Source of the DNA: Magicicada septendecula | Taxonomy: Eukaryota > Arthropoda > Insecta > Hemiptera > Cicadidae | Direction: 5' to 3' | Assembly (NCBI GenBank): GCA_034769895.1 | Contig: CM068372.1 | Coordinates: 235,060,843 to 235,124,842, forward strand | Length of the DNA: 64,000 nucleotides | Part shown: positions 23,784 to 33,700 of the stretch, in pieces | How the letters are laid out: the number at the start of each line of letters is the position of its first letter | How positions within the stretch are numbered: position 1 is the first letter of the stretch | Notes under the pieces: model-generated | Seen by the model: the letters and a program-made list of their open reading frames with translations, nothing else | Databases searched by the model: none | Told to the model about the DNA's origin: nothing | Translations under genes and position numbers: made by a program

Positions 23784-24206
23784 TTTCATCTTTCTTTTTC
23801 ATCCCGTTATTCTGAACACTTAAAAGCTTTAACCAACAACAATATACACTCTGCATTTGCCACACACATACACACAGAAAACCACAGTTACACCAACATA
23901 GACACTAATCTTGAAATTTTACATTACATACCCAAAGGTCAAAAACTCAACACAACTGAACAATACGAAATATATAAACACCACACAACACAACCAAACA
24001 ACATACTCAACGATCAATTACAATATAAATCACATACACTTTTTGACACAATTATACAGAAAACAAACAGTAAGTTGAATCCCCGCGCCAATCCCCTTCC
24101 TCCACACACCACCTACACTTCACCTTCCACACAACCGTTACAAAATGCTGGCAGTCTGTTACCAAAGCTGAAGAAGGCGGATACTAAGCCGAAACGCGTC
24201 CAATAA
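23784..24206 (+). pseudogene. C-terminal end of Penelope-like GIY-YIG protein (5' truncated)
   Basis: An uninterrupted frame of 140 codons enters at the insertion border and ends at TAA 24204-24206. SRYSEHLKAL, then SAFATHIHTENHSYTNIDTN, EILHYIPKGQKLNTTEQYEI and LQYKSHTLFDTI form the signature C-terminal part of Penelope-like polyproteins, where the GIY-YIG endonuclease lies (its catalytic N-terminal half is missing here). In complete elements the endonuclease nicks target DNA and the RT primes there. No start codon belongs to this frame, as the 5' end was lost at insertion. The last 13 codons overlap the hammerhead-like motif at 24168-24200. The frame has no stop over its length, suggesting modest age. 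Confidence 0.85.
24168..24200 (+). ncRNA. Hammerhead-like hairpin 3, overlapping a Penelope-like ORF end
   Basis: CTGAAGA, one extra A, GGC/GCC around a 9-nt loop, then GAAACGCGTC. AC-GC-GT plus C fits a two-pair stem III with a GUC cleavage triplet. Stem II is only 3 bp and stem I pairs poorly. The same bases encode the C-terminal residues of the Penelope-like frame, which ends 6 nt later. Confidence 0.5.
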
Positions 24207-24401
24207 AATTAGTAAGTTTCACATGAAAAAAGTTCATTTTTAGTTAAGTGTTAGTGCTGTGAAAGAAGAGATGAATAATCAAGACAACTGAAATATAGTA
24301 TTTTTGCGTACTATATATTTCTTCAACAGTATATAGTACGCAGACCCGAAATACAGTACAATACTATATATTATAGTACGGTTGGCAACCCTATGCCCTA
24401 C

Positions 24402-26453
24402 AGACTTGTCACGTGTCACTAAGCAACTAAATGGAACAAAATTAACAAAACCAAATAAACAATAAAGGGGGTGCTTGAGATTCATGTGCGACCCCTAAAA
24501 ATCGGCTTAAGTGAGACAATGTTTTCGCGCAGGTATGATTTTAATGGCGTGCCTGGAGGGGTGAGGAGTCCTTGCTGGACTGTAGGACTACCGCCTGCTC
24601 GATATCTACATGATGGCGACGGATAGTCCTGTATTGCAGGCAGACCCAACTCTGCTTTTCTAGCTTGTCGCTCTCTTTCTTCCCTTTCTTCTCAGCATAT
24701 TATGCACTATTTGTCTCTCTTCTTTGGATTTGTCATGATTCTCACTATGTTGCTCGCATTTTGTATGCCTTCTCTCTCATCCTGCCACGAAAAGAATGTA
24801 TACTTTACGGTGTCAATATTGTTACGCACACACACGCGACGCTCGCGTTTGTAGTCTCTTTTTCATAGGTTTCGTGTATGTTTTGTAGAAAACGTCCTCC
24901 GTCATGGTCTGGATACAACATATTCCGTTTTATTCCTGTGCTTTTATTCAACTTACATTCTTAAATCCCATAGTAATTTCTTACTCCACTGGTATTTTGT
25001 TCCATTGGTGTCCCAGTTTTTAGCTGCAAAGTATGCTACAATTTCGCTTCGTGCTCTTAAAACTTACCTTCTCTCCTCCACTGAATGGACTAAATTTGGG
25101 TCATCAAATTCTAAGAAGTTATCCAATTCTATGGTTTTTTGAATAGGATACGGTGCGTACTAAATGACTCTACACGACGTGATACGGGCTATTAGTGACG
25201 AGCATTACTGAGATTTCAGTGAGTCATACGCCAGCCTGGACCTGTGGTAAGCGAACACAGTTGTCCAATCTAAAATCGGATACATTGAGGGAGCTTCACT
25301 TCACTTGGCATGTTAATCATTGTAGCCATCATCTCTTTTCAAGAACTAATGCTAATCTATCACCTGTTAGTAGGCCCTACTTTCAAGTTGCATTTTTTAT
25401 AGGTTTCCAAAGTTCCGTCTACGTGACAGGACAAAGTCTACAATTCATTATAGAACTCTTGTGACATTTCTTAAGTGCCAGTTTTTCTCTTTACTTGTTT
25501 ATTATACCATTGACAGATAATACTGAAAGTTCTGGTCATATGTCTTCATGTGGCCTCTCAGTTTAACCGTTAATATACTTAAGGCGTCATTGCAGAATCT
25601 GAATGTTAGATCCTTGTCTCTAACCCTCATAAACCGCAATGGAACTATAAACTTCACATGTTTTTACTTCTTTTGAAATGTCGTGGTGGAAGCACATAGG
25701 CCAACAGTCTACAACTGAATAAAGGTAAGCCAAACGATCTCGGCACATTACTAACTATAGTAACTCAACATGGTGCATGACATATACAAAGAATTACGAA
25801 GGCTTTTATGGATTTTGATTTTCATAAGCACTGAAAACCAAAGGCCTCTCGAGCCTTTGGTCTCGAAACTACTACAACCGCCTCCCGACTATCCGGGGTA
25901 ATGGGAGAGGTGGGGGTTCTCGATTAATCCAAAACCACGCACAATCCGCGAACACTTTTCCAACAATTGTATATGGTAAAAATTACGTCAGGTGCTTGAT
26001 ATAATCGTAAATGTTATTAACAAATGTAAAATACTTACATCAACACAAGACGATGACATGTCTTTATTGCTAAAGAACATTTAATTTATAGACTTTCGCG
26101 AAAACAATTTATAAACATTAAAAGTAATAGGAGGAAAAAGTAGGCCTACTAACAGTGGAACTAGATTATACGACAAAAGTGCCTATAAAGTCCCTTGCGC
26201 TTCCGAAAACTTTGAAAAGGATTCACTCATCTTATTTTTAAAACTTTGCAAAATTACTACACCAAAACGTTTAGTAATCAGTAGTAAAATAACTCATTAT
26301 AGGCCTGTCAAAGTATAATTAATTAATAAAGTTGTGTAAGTGGTTATAATCACAAACACAAATAACACTGTTGCACACAAATTAGAATTTTTGTAATTTG
26401 TAATGTTGCACACAATAGAAACAAATTTTCCAATTATCGCTTTCAAGCTTTAC
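24402..26453. other. No gene seen; one short hairpin
   Basis: No supported reading frame. CCAAAGGCCTCTCGAGCCTTTGG at 25838-25860 can fold into a small hairpin. TAGGCC-type sites occur near 25370, 25696, 26140 and 26303. Confidence 0.6.
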
Positions 26454-26518
26454 AGCTCAACATCAGATCGGAAATATTATTGTTATTGATATTGATATTT
26501 CCGATCTGATCATGAGCT
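26454..26518. repeat. Strong isolated hairpin
   Basis: ATCAGATCGGAAATAT (26462-26477) is exactly complementary to ATATTTCCGATCTGAT (26495-26510), with AGCTC/GAGCT outside and a 17-nt loop. No coding sequence or target duplication was noticed. Confidence 0.7.
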
Positions 26519-26782
26519 GCTACAATGATGAGAAAAATGTTTTTCTATACTGGTGTTTAACAGTTTTATTTCTGTTCGAAAATTATAATTATTATCGCAA
26601 GAGCACTGAATAAAAGATTCGTTGTGCTAAATGCGTAGTTGAATTTCTGATTTACAGTCTAGTACCACTTATTTGTCAGTATTTATTTTTTGGTACCATT
26701 AAAATGTTAGAAACTTGGAACTCTTATTTGTACAAATGTTACATTATAGTTTTTGCGGAAAATCCACACATTATTAATTAAA

Positions 26783-27118
26783 AATCTTCTTCTTCTTCTT
26801 CTTCTTCTTCTTCTTCTTCTTCTCCCTTCAAGCATTAGGCCTAATAAGCCTGCGGTGTGTTGGGTCTCCTGGCTGTAGTGCAATTCTCCACCACCAGAGA
26901 GAAAACAGCCATCTAGTAACCACGTGCGGTAGCGAGCCGCACGGAGGAGAGAGAGGTTTGTGTGTGTGCGCGCGCGCTTTGTTACTCATATAACCAGACA
27001 AGACATCTGAATTATTGCTCCCAGCGATAGGAGTGGGCAGGACCTTCACAGCATCCTACGATCGCAGCACGGCCGTTGAGATTGTGACTCTCGAACGTTA
27101 CCACTTTGCCGGTCCGCG
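26783..27118 (-). mobile_element. tRNA-derived SINE-like element with (AAG)n tail
   Basis: On the minus strand the 5' end reads GCGGACCGGCAAAGTGG, close to a pol III A box (TGGCNNAGTGG, with C in the first place). About 45 nt later GCTGCGATCGT stands where a B box (GGTTCGANNCC) is expected, though badly worn. A ~270-bp body follows and ends in (AAG)n at 26786-26823, the typical simple tail of a SINE. A clear target duplication was not found. It could also be an unrelated mid-sized repeat. Confidence 0.5.
26786..26823. repeat. (CTT)n microsatellite
   Basis: Twelve or so CTT units on the plus strand. They form the probable 3' tail of the minus-strand SINE-like element. Confidence 0.95.
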
Positions 27119-28391
27119 CTACAAATAGAAATAAAAATAATAACATCAATAATTTCTTCAAAATTTTTCTATCCACGTACCAAACACAAAAAATGTTGGC
27201 CTATGTGAAAACGCGTTCTTTTCGAATAAAATTAGGCAAACAAGCTTTAAAATTTTAAATCTAAATTGCCATTATAAAAATATTGAATGACAATGTTTTT
27301 GTTGGAAGGGTGGAATGAAGATGTGGGCGCTAAAAATGGTGAATATTTTATATTGAGCCGCCTCTGAATGTATAATTAATTGTATTTTATTATGTAGGAA
27401 AGAAGCTGCTTTATGGTATAGCTTATCGCTTTTCATTCAGACAAAACTTGTTTTGTTAATTCGAAGTTTCACTAGTTCAGTCTCTGATTAATCCGAATTA
27501 GTCTTCCTTCCCACAAATTACAAATTACTTCCTCCGAAGTAACGAGGTTTTACGGTACATTAGAAATAGGTACTTCGCAGTTTTTCGTCGTTTCTATATA
27601 CAGTATACGAAAACATACATATATGTTGTGTGTTTGTACTAGTTACATATTCACAGTATGACGAATCTGATAACTGTATTTGCAATTCTTCACGACCTTG
27701 ATTAGACAGCTGACATATGTGACACGCAGATTGTAGAGCATCTCAGCGACCTTGTGTATGGCAGACGCCATTCTTTTGCATACAACTGTATAAATAAACT
27801 ATTATGTAATTATTTGTCGCATGTGAATTAATTCAATATGTGTTTCTATGTACGAGACACGCGCACCATATAACAAGTGGAAATTATTAATTTCAATTAC
27901 CTTGTTCAGGCGGTCGGTGGAACACTAAATTATTCTTTACTGAATTGTAATTATATCGCTAAATTATAAATTACGTAAGTATTGAAAATTAGACTAATTT
28001 GTTAGAAAGATAAATTTATATGTTCTGCAAAGTTTAAATTTGCAAGCTTCAGAAATTATGTGACGAGTTCAATATCATGGTCTCGAAAACGAAAACCAAA
28101 GTAATCACTTTTTGTGGAACAGAATCTGTTCGTTTGTTCGTACCAAGAGAGTTGAGACAACAAAAGTGTAGAGCTAGTTACGTTGGAAGCAACATCAGTT
28201 AGACAAGACCAGGATGTCCAAAACAAACTGCATAAATTCCAGTATATCTGGGGACCACTATCATCAGTGGCCAGCGTGAATCTGGATCTACGGGAAAGCG
28301 TTACATGACCCTCCCCCACATGATTTTATGTTCAATTTATGTTATTACACGAGTTTTTACAAGAAAATTTAAATATGCAAAAATACTCAGT
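27119..28391. other. No gene seen
   Basis: AT-rich sequence without a recognised frame. The longest open stretch (28056-28319, minus, 87 codons) shows no family features. Confidence 0.6.
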
Positions 28392-29010
28392 TCATTACAT
28401 ATCATCATCATCCTCAGAACACGGTATAGGCAAGCTGATGCCTATTCTCCCTTCAAGGTCCTCCAGCCATCTCTTCCTGGGTCTACCCACACACTCGTGT
28501 CGTATAGGTTTGTATTTCCAGACTTGTTTGGCCAGTCTGGAATCTGACATTCTTTCTAAGTGTTCTTTGTAAGATTACACCGTTGTTTGTAATCTTTTAA
28601 CTTTTCATTCAAGTTAAAAACTTGTGTTTCTTTTCTTATGGCCTCATTCTTTACACGGTCAAGTTTAGAACACCTTTTAATTCCTCTTAAGAACGTCATT
28701 CCCGAGGCCTCTATTTCACTTTCTTGTTTCTTGGTTGTTGTCCATAATTCACACCCACAGGACAGTGCTAGGACCGCCATAACTTTGTAAAACTTTAATA
28801 TGTGTCTCGACGTACCTTGTTTCTAAAAAAACGGTTGATTGTCTGGAACTTTCCTAACTTAACATCAATATCATAATTCCTATCATAACCAATACCATTT
28901 CCCATATAGTTAAAATGGCTCACCTGTTCTACCATTTCATCATTAATCAGTATTTCTGTTCTTATTGGTTCCTTGCCTCGACCTGCCATTACCAGACAAG
29001 ACAAGATGTT
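28392..29010 (-). pseudogene. 3' end of an RTE-like LINE
   Basis: The minus strand encodes the last part of a non-LTR reverse transcriptase. The segment at 29004-28795 (MAGRGKEPIRTEILINDEMV, then FNYMGNGIGYDRNYDIDVK) corresponds to the thumb-proximal region, where such elements have a Y-L-G-x-x-I motif. The segment at 28780-28556 (ELWTTTKKQESEIEASGMTF, RGIKRCSKLDRVKNEAIRKE) is the conserved tail after a degraded L-Y-G-S-E-x-W motif. A shifted frame then gives CVGRPRKRWLEDLEGR at about 28500-28450. It ends in a GATGATGAT tail. The 5' truncation at about 29010 is typical of target-primed reverse transcription. Frameshifts make it inactive. The exact clade is uncertain. Confidence 0.75.
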
Positions 29011-29996
29011 TTCGTAGTGAAGATTTTCATATTGTATTCATTGCATATTTAAAGTTAAATAGGTGCCAATATTGTGTACAGCCTTTATCATGCTATTACT
29101 AATTTACCTGGGTTCCTTAGTTGTTTAGTTGTTCCTTCCTATGTATGTGAGGAAGGAACAACAAATTCTATGTTAGGATCCCTCCTATGACTTTTGTTTG
29201 TGTCTGTTCCACAGTTTCGTAAATCGTTGTAAAAAGATTGTTTCCGTCGCGAACAATTACACACAACTTCAATACCTGTGATGCTTAATGAATGGACTAT
29301 TTCCTCTTACCAGTGAAGCTCCACTGCTGTTGAATGATTCAACGCTTTGTAGTGTGTCAATTATAAATCTAAACGTTAAATATAAGATAAATGTTATCAC
29401 ACTACATAATTTCCAACACTAAAAATGCATAATTTTCACAAATTTGCAAACTGAAAACTTGCAGACTAAATAAAAACGTATTCAAAGCGCAAACAAGAAT
29501 AGAAACCAATACCCTACCACTCATAAACAGAACGCCAGCACTGACAGCAATCGCTTCCTTCCTTACGACGGATTACGCATGCGCTGGCTGCAGATTCACA
29601 CATACAACTTATGTTTCGGTTTGTCTTCTTTGCTTCCTGATCGCATCGTTGAATATTCTGATGACCGTTATTTAAATATTTAAAGTTTATTTTAATACAG
29701 GATTTCTTAAAGCAAACTGGGTTTCCAACCCTTCGATCGACACTACGCCACTAACGTTTAGAGCATTCCTTAATAACAGGACACCATCGTAATATTTTTT
29801 CATTTCAGGTTTCGATCCCTAGAACCCGGGAGCTCCCTCAGAAGCTAAAAAAACATAAAACAACTTACAATAAAAAATTATAAAACAAAATATTAGCAAA
29901 ATATAATTACTTACGATTAAAGTACATAACAGTGTAAGTCTACGTATACAAAAGCTGTATTATGCTACAATAATATTTACATATTGTAATAATAAT
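29011..29996. other. No gene seen; one short hairpin
   Basis: GTTGTTCCTTCCT (29128-29140) and AGGAAGGAACAAC (29150-29162) form a perfect 13-bp stem with a 9-nt loop. Otherwise nothing is recognised. An AGGTTTCGATCCCT segment near 29806 resembles a tRNA T-loop, but no cloverleaf could be built. Confidence 0.55.
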
Positions 29997-30038
29997 GTAA
30001 TATCTTCAAATAAATACGCTGCAAGTAGATTTATTTTC

Positions 30039-30082
30039 ACCTGACGCACGTTTCACAGAAATGATTCTGTATCTTCAGAGGT
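30039..30082 (-). ncRNA. Hammerhead-like hairpin 4 (best fit)
   Basis: The minus strand reads ACCT, CTGAAGA, one extra T, ACAGAA/TTCTGT around TCAT, GAA, ACG-TG-CGT, C, AGGT. That gives a 4-bp stem I (ACCU/AGGU), a 6-bp stem II, a 3-bp stem III with a 2-nt loop and a GUC cleavage triplet: all three helices around the full conserved core. The only oddity is the unpaired base between A9 and stem II. It lies at the inner edge of the left inverted arm of the Penelope-like unit. Confidence 0.6.
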
Positions 30083-30198
30083 TTGTTTGAATTGTCTGGT
30101 AGATAAATTTACAAATTTAGGATAAAAAGTGTGGCTATTAATTAATTAAAACTTCCGGGCTGGAAGGCCGTGGTCGAATGCTTGATGTAATATCGCTA

Positions 30199-30232
30199 GA
30201 CGTTTCGGCCACACCACCGGTGGCCATCTGTG
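30199..30232 (-). ncRNA. Hammerhead-like hairpin 5 (core degraded)
   Basis: GAAACGTC and a perfect GGCCAC/GTGGCC stem are kept, but the CUGANGA side reads ACACAGA. It is flanked by TTAATTAATTA on one side and the complementary sequence on the other. The adjoining CCGGGCTGGAAGGCCGT matches a segment beside hairpin 1. It is probably an inactive relic. Confidence 0.35.
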
Positions 30233-30417
30233 TTTTAATTAATTATAGTGACACCGGCCGTGAAAGCCTACGTACTAAAGTGTGGCTATTGTTTGGTACT
30301 TGTAAATTTTGGTTATTTTTAGTAGGTTTATTATTTTTTAGGTTATTAAGTTTTTTATTGATTGTATTAAATTTATTTGTTTTGTGTTTATTTAGAATTG
30401 TTAACATATTAGTATAC

Positions 30418-30657
30418 TTATTGTTCCAAGTATGGAGAGTCTAGTGTGTTGGCTAAAAGGAGATGTAAATTAATTAACTGCTGATTAAGGTAGTCAATGT
30501 TTCTATAATTATTTGCTATTTCGTCTTTAATCCAATTATACTGAGCCTGAGTAATATATTTATTTAAATTATTGTTTCTATCTTTTACAATTATTTTAGT
30601 GTATTTTGGATGAATATTTAGTTCTAGGCACTTTTTGTTGAAATATATGTTTGCAAA
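30418..30657 (-). pseudogene. Probable N-terminal fragment of a Penelope-like protein
   Basis: The open frame of 79 codons ends at TAA (30420-30418). It contains FNKKCLELNIHPKYTKIIVK, then NNLNKYITQAQYNWIKDEIA and LNQQLINLHLLLA. A short hydrophobic/aromatic start followed by a Cys-x5-Ile-x-Pro motif resembles the region ahead of the RT domain in Penelope-like polyproteins. There is no in-frame Met before 30657 close enough to be a start, and the RT and GIY-YIG domains are absent. Position between hammerhead-like motifs supports the assignment; the protein similarity alone is weak. Confidence 0.45.
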
Positions 30658-30735
30658 ACAATTAATTAAACGCCTTGTGAAACGTGCCTAAGTGAAAATA
30701 AACCTACCTGCAGCGTATTTATTTGAAGATATTAC

Positions 30736-33700
30736 ATGAGAGACCTGCAGGAAACTCAACGAGTTACTTACAAAGGTATAATAATAATATAATAATATTA
30801 CTACAAAAATATAATATATATTGCTATAATAAAACTGTTTTTAACATTTTAAAACATTGTTGTTATTGTTATTATTATTAAATACTGATGGGAAATATTC
30901 TGTGTGGATATTAGAAGAGTTTCAGTTTAAAACTTGTGGGACACAAATTGCGTACCTTCAATTAAGTAATTAAGATTATCATTTTCACGGTCAGGACAAT
31001 TTATTTCAGGTTAAATAAAACAAAACGAATTTATCTGTCAAACAACATAATCTACATTAAATAAGAAAGATGGAAGAGACGATGAAAATACTGAATTAAC
31101 GACATCAGAATCGTGTTAAACTCGAGTGATGGGTTACAGCACACATTCTAGGAAACACTTAGGTTATGAGAGGGGGCAGAATGGCATAACTGTCACTGGC
31201 ATTGTTTTCTATGTCTGAAACAGCTCACCGAGTCTTTCAACCAGTCATCCAAATAATGTTAGCATCTAGTGGCAAAATTTTTATGTCTCAAAACAATGAC
31301 GAACACTTAAAAAATGTACATTAAAAATTCTTCCAAATTACTTCCACTTAATGAAAAATTACATTACTTAAGGCTTTATCAATGGCCTTGGTGCGTGAAT
31401 AATACGAATAAAATACGATTAGAATAATTAGTGTTTATCATTCTGTTTTCAGTGAGGTGTTCACGTAACTGACACTTAATGTTCCACAGCTGAACAAGAG
31501 AACAAACAAGCACTGGTAATCTGAGGCTGGAGAGCCGTTCAGTTATCAGCTGTTTGTTATCCCTGCTGAGAATTTATCATCGTCAACGGCAGCGGAATTT
31601 GCACGTTTTGTTGACCATGCATAGGTTAAATAAGTCACACGTGCGTTGTGAAAATGTGCGTGTCACTGGAAAACATAGCACTTAGCACATAGTGTTTATT
31701 TATAAAAGAGTGTAGTCATGGCAACAGGGACGTGCATTGAACCGAAGACTGGAAAATTACCAGCGGTAAGATGTAATGGGCGAGGAAACCTTGAAACTGA
31801 AGCCATCAGTCATCCACCCACGTCGGAACACTGCGTAGTAGGCCTAGTACGTATTTTGGGCACGCTCCCGCGTTCTCTCGAGGATTGTTATGCACAAATA
31901 ATACTGTTTAGTGCATGTGTAAACAAGTAATGCGAGCCACGAACCACGTGTAGTCTCTTATTGCTCATGAAGTGAAGAATTTCTTTGTGCATCCAGTATT
32001 ATACACGGGTGGACATTTTCTTAATGTGTTATTTATTGATCTGTTTAATTATATAACAATCGTATTTACGTCATAATTTATATGCGACAATATATTTTGG
32101 ACACGGCTATGTATTGTCACTGTCGTGCCCTCGAACAGCTTGTAAGTTTGAATCACAAGTTGCAAACTGTTTCTTCATTTATATACGGTTAGAGTAATCA
32201 TGACGACTTAACGCTTTTTGTAAAGTTGTAGCCTCTTTTTCGAGTTCTTCGTGTCACAGGAGTATACCATATTGTACTGTGTGAATCAAACCATTGAAAG
32301 TCTATTATACCCCCAATTTGAGGGAAATAAAATAGCTTCTGACTTGTGTACTGGTTTGGTGGAAATTCTTGAGTTTTGTGCGACTCCTTTGCAAAGATTT
32401 TGTGTGGTGTTTTGTATTGATATGAATTTTTCGGTTATTAATTTTGTATTTATCCTTGTTAATGCGTAATATTTCCCTATAGGCCTGTAGACCCATACAG
32501 CCCCTGCATATTTTTCCCATATAGACTGACAATTGGATAAAATTGTCGTTAGAGCGTACCTGCTATTGGTAGTAACTACAGGATACCTTTTGCTGTACAT
32601 AAAATAAATGTTATCACGAATTCCGTACAGAGCTAACGCGTAGATTGTTCATTCGACGATATCGTGAGACGCCTTTTAAGTTTTATACCGAGTGGCAAGA
32701 GACCCTTCATAACCCGCCGCAGCAACTACTGTACATCCCCACTACACTTTAGAAATACCCTCGACATAAGGTGGCGTTAAAGAGATTTATCACAATCGGC
32801 CGTCTGCAGGCTTAGTTAGGAAATTCATTCTACTTGGTACCACTTTGAGGAAGGAGTAGCTCGGCCTGAATATCGTTTTTGAACGGTGACATGCGTGGAG
32901 CTAACGAAACAATCATCCTCACTTAAACGTGTAGCATGCGGTGACTAGAGAGAAGAGAGTACACGACAACAGTCTGTCACATAATGTCGCTTCACAACTA
33001 AGCTTGCATGCTTTTGATGTTTCGCCAACCTTATTGCAACCGATGTAAGCACTATGACATACTGTACAAAGATTGCTCCGAGTATGTATGAGGTAAATGA
33101 AAATTTTGCTGGCCTTGCAACGAGGTGTTTGTAAACTGTGCGTTTCTGTACTCAAATGACTCATACCAAAGTCTTTACTCCCTTTCAGTTTATTCTTGGT
33201 TTCAATTATGCAAGCAACATCATACTCCTTTCCAGTAGCAAGTCACCAAGTTCCTTTCCTTTAGGTGATATCCCACGTGCGTTCCTCGTTATGACATTTA
33301 TGTGTTCCGAAATACCAAATCGAATATCCTTTTCCCGTTTCCAGTCAGTTTTACGAAGACTCGTCTGGCTTCCAAATCAGTGATGTTCACCAGGGGATGT
33401 TACGAACCTTACGTTGGCTAAGTCTAGTGTGAGGCGTTGTCGTCTAAATCCAGCTACACTTGCATGTTTTTTTCAGTCTCTCCCGTAGATGGCTGCGATT
33501 TCCAAGGATGTAGAGCCCATTAGCGTATGATTGGGATATCGTAAGAAGCCTTTAATGGAGTGGTTTCCTATTTCCCATCCTGTTGGGCTTCTGGTGGCAC
33601 TTCTGTCTTTAGGAGTAGTTTCCTACCCCAAGGGCAAGAAACTGTATTTGACTCTACCTGCTTAAGAGGCCGTTGCCACTTTGTAGAGGGGACAGCTTAT

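Larger units (their letters stand above)
23783..24284 (+). mobile_element. 5'-truncated Penelope-like retroelement nested in hAT
   Basis: The 15-bp sequence CAACTGAAATATAGT occurs at 23768-23782 and again at 24285-24299 and bounds this 502-bp segment, so it reads as a target-site duplication. The segment holds the 3' coding end of a Penelope-like element plus ~80 bp of non-coding tail. It is younger than the hAT copy that carries it. Confidence 0.8.
21173..24393 (-). mobile_element. hAT-superfamily DNA transposon
   Basis: Ends are TAGGGTTGCCAAC (21173-21185) and GTTGGCAACCCTA (24381-24393), a perfect 13-bp inverted repeat. The 8-bp target duplication TGCCCTAC lies at 21165-21172 and 24394-24401, diagnostic for hAT-like insertion. 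Both subterminal regions carry many copies of a TATAGTA-type motif, the usual layout of hAT transposase-binding sites. The minus strand encodes a broken transposase. A Penelope-like fragment (23783-24284) is nested between the gene's 5' end and the right terminus. Confidence 0.95.
29997..30735 (-). mobile_element. Penelope-like unit bounded by ~60-bp inverted arms
   Basis: The left arm 29997-30056 begins GTAATATCTTCAAATAAATA. The right arm 30677-30735 is its reverse complement with a few changes. Inside, on the minus strand, are an 80-codon frame like the N-terminal region of Penelope-type proteins (30657-30418), a TACGTAGGCTTTCACGGCC segment (30278-30260 region), and two hammerhead-like hairpins. 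The combination points to a rearranged Penelope-like terminal region, as these elements often carry inverted partial LTRs. No target duplication was found. Confidence 0.6.

Noticed and set aside
29795..29850. tRNA gene suggested by AGGTTTCGATCCCT
   Set aside because: No acceptor, D-arm or anticodon stem can be paired around it.
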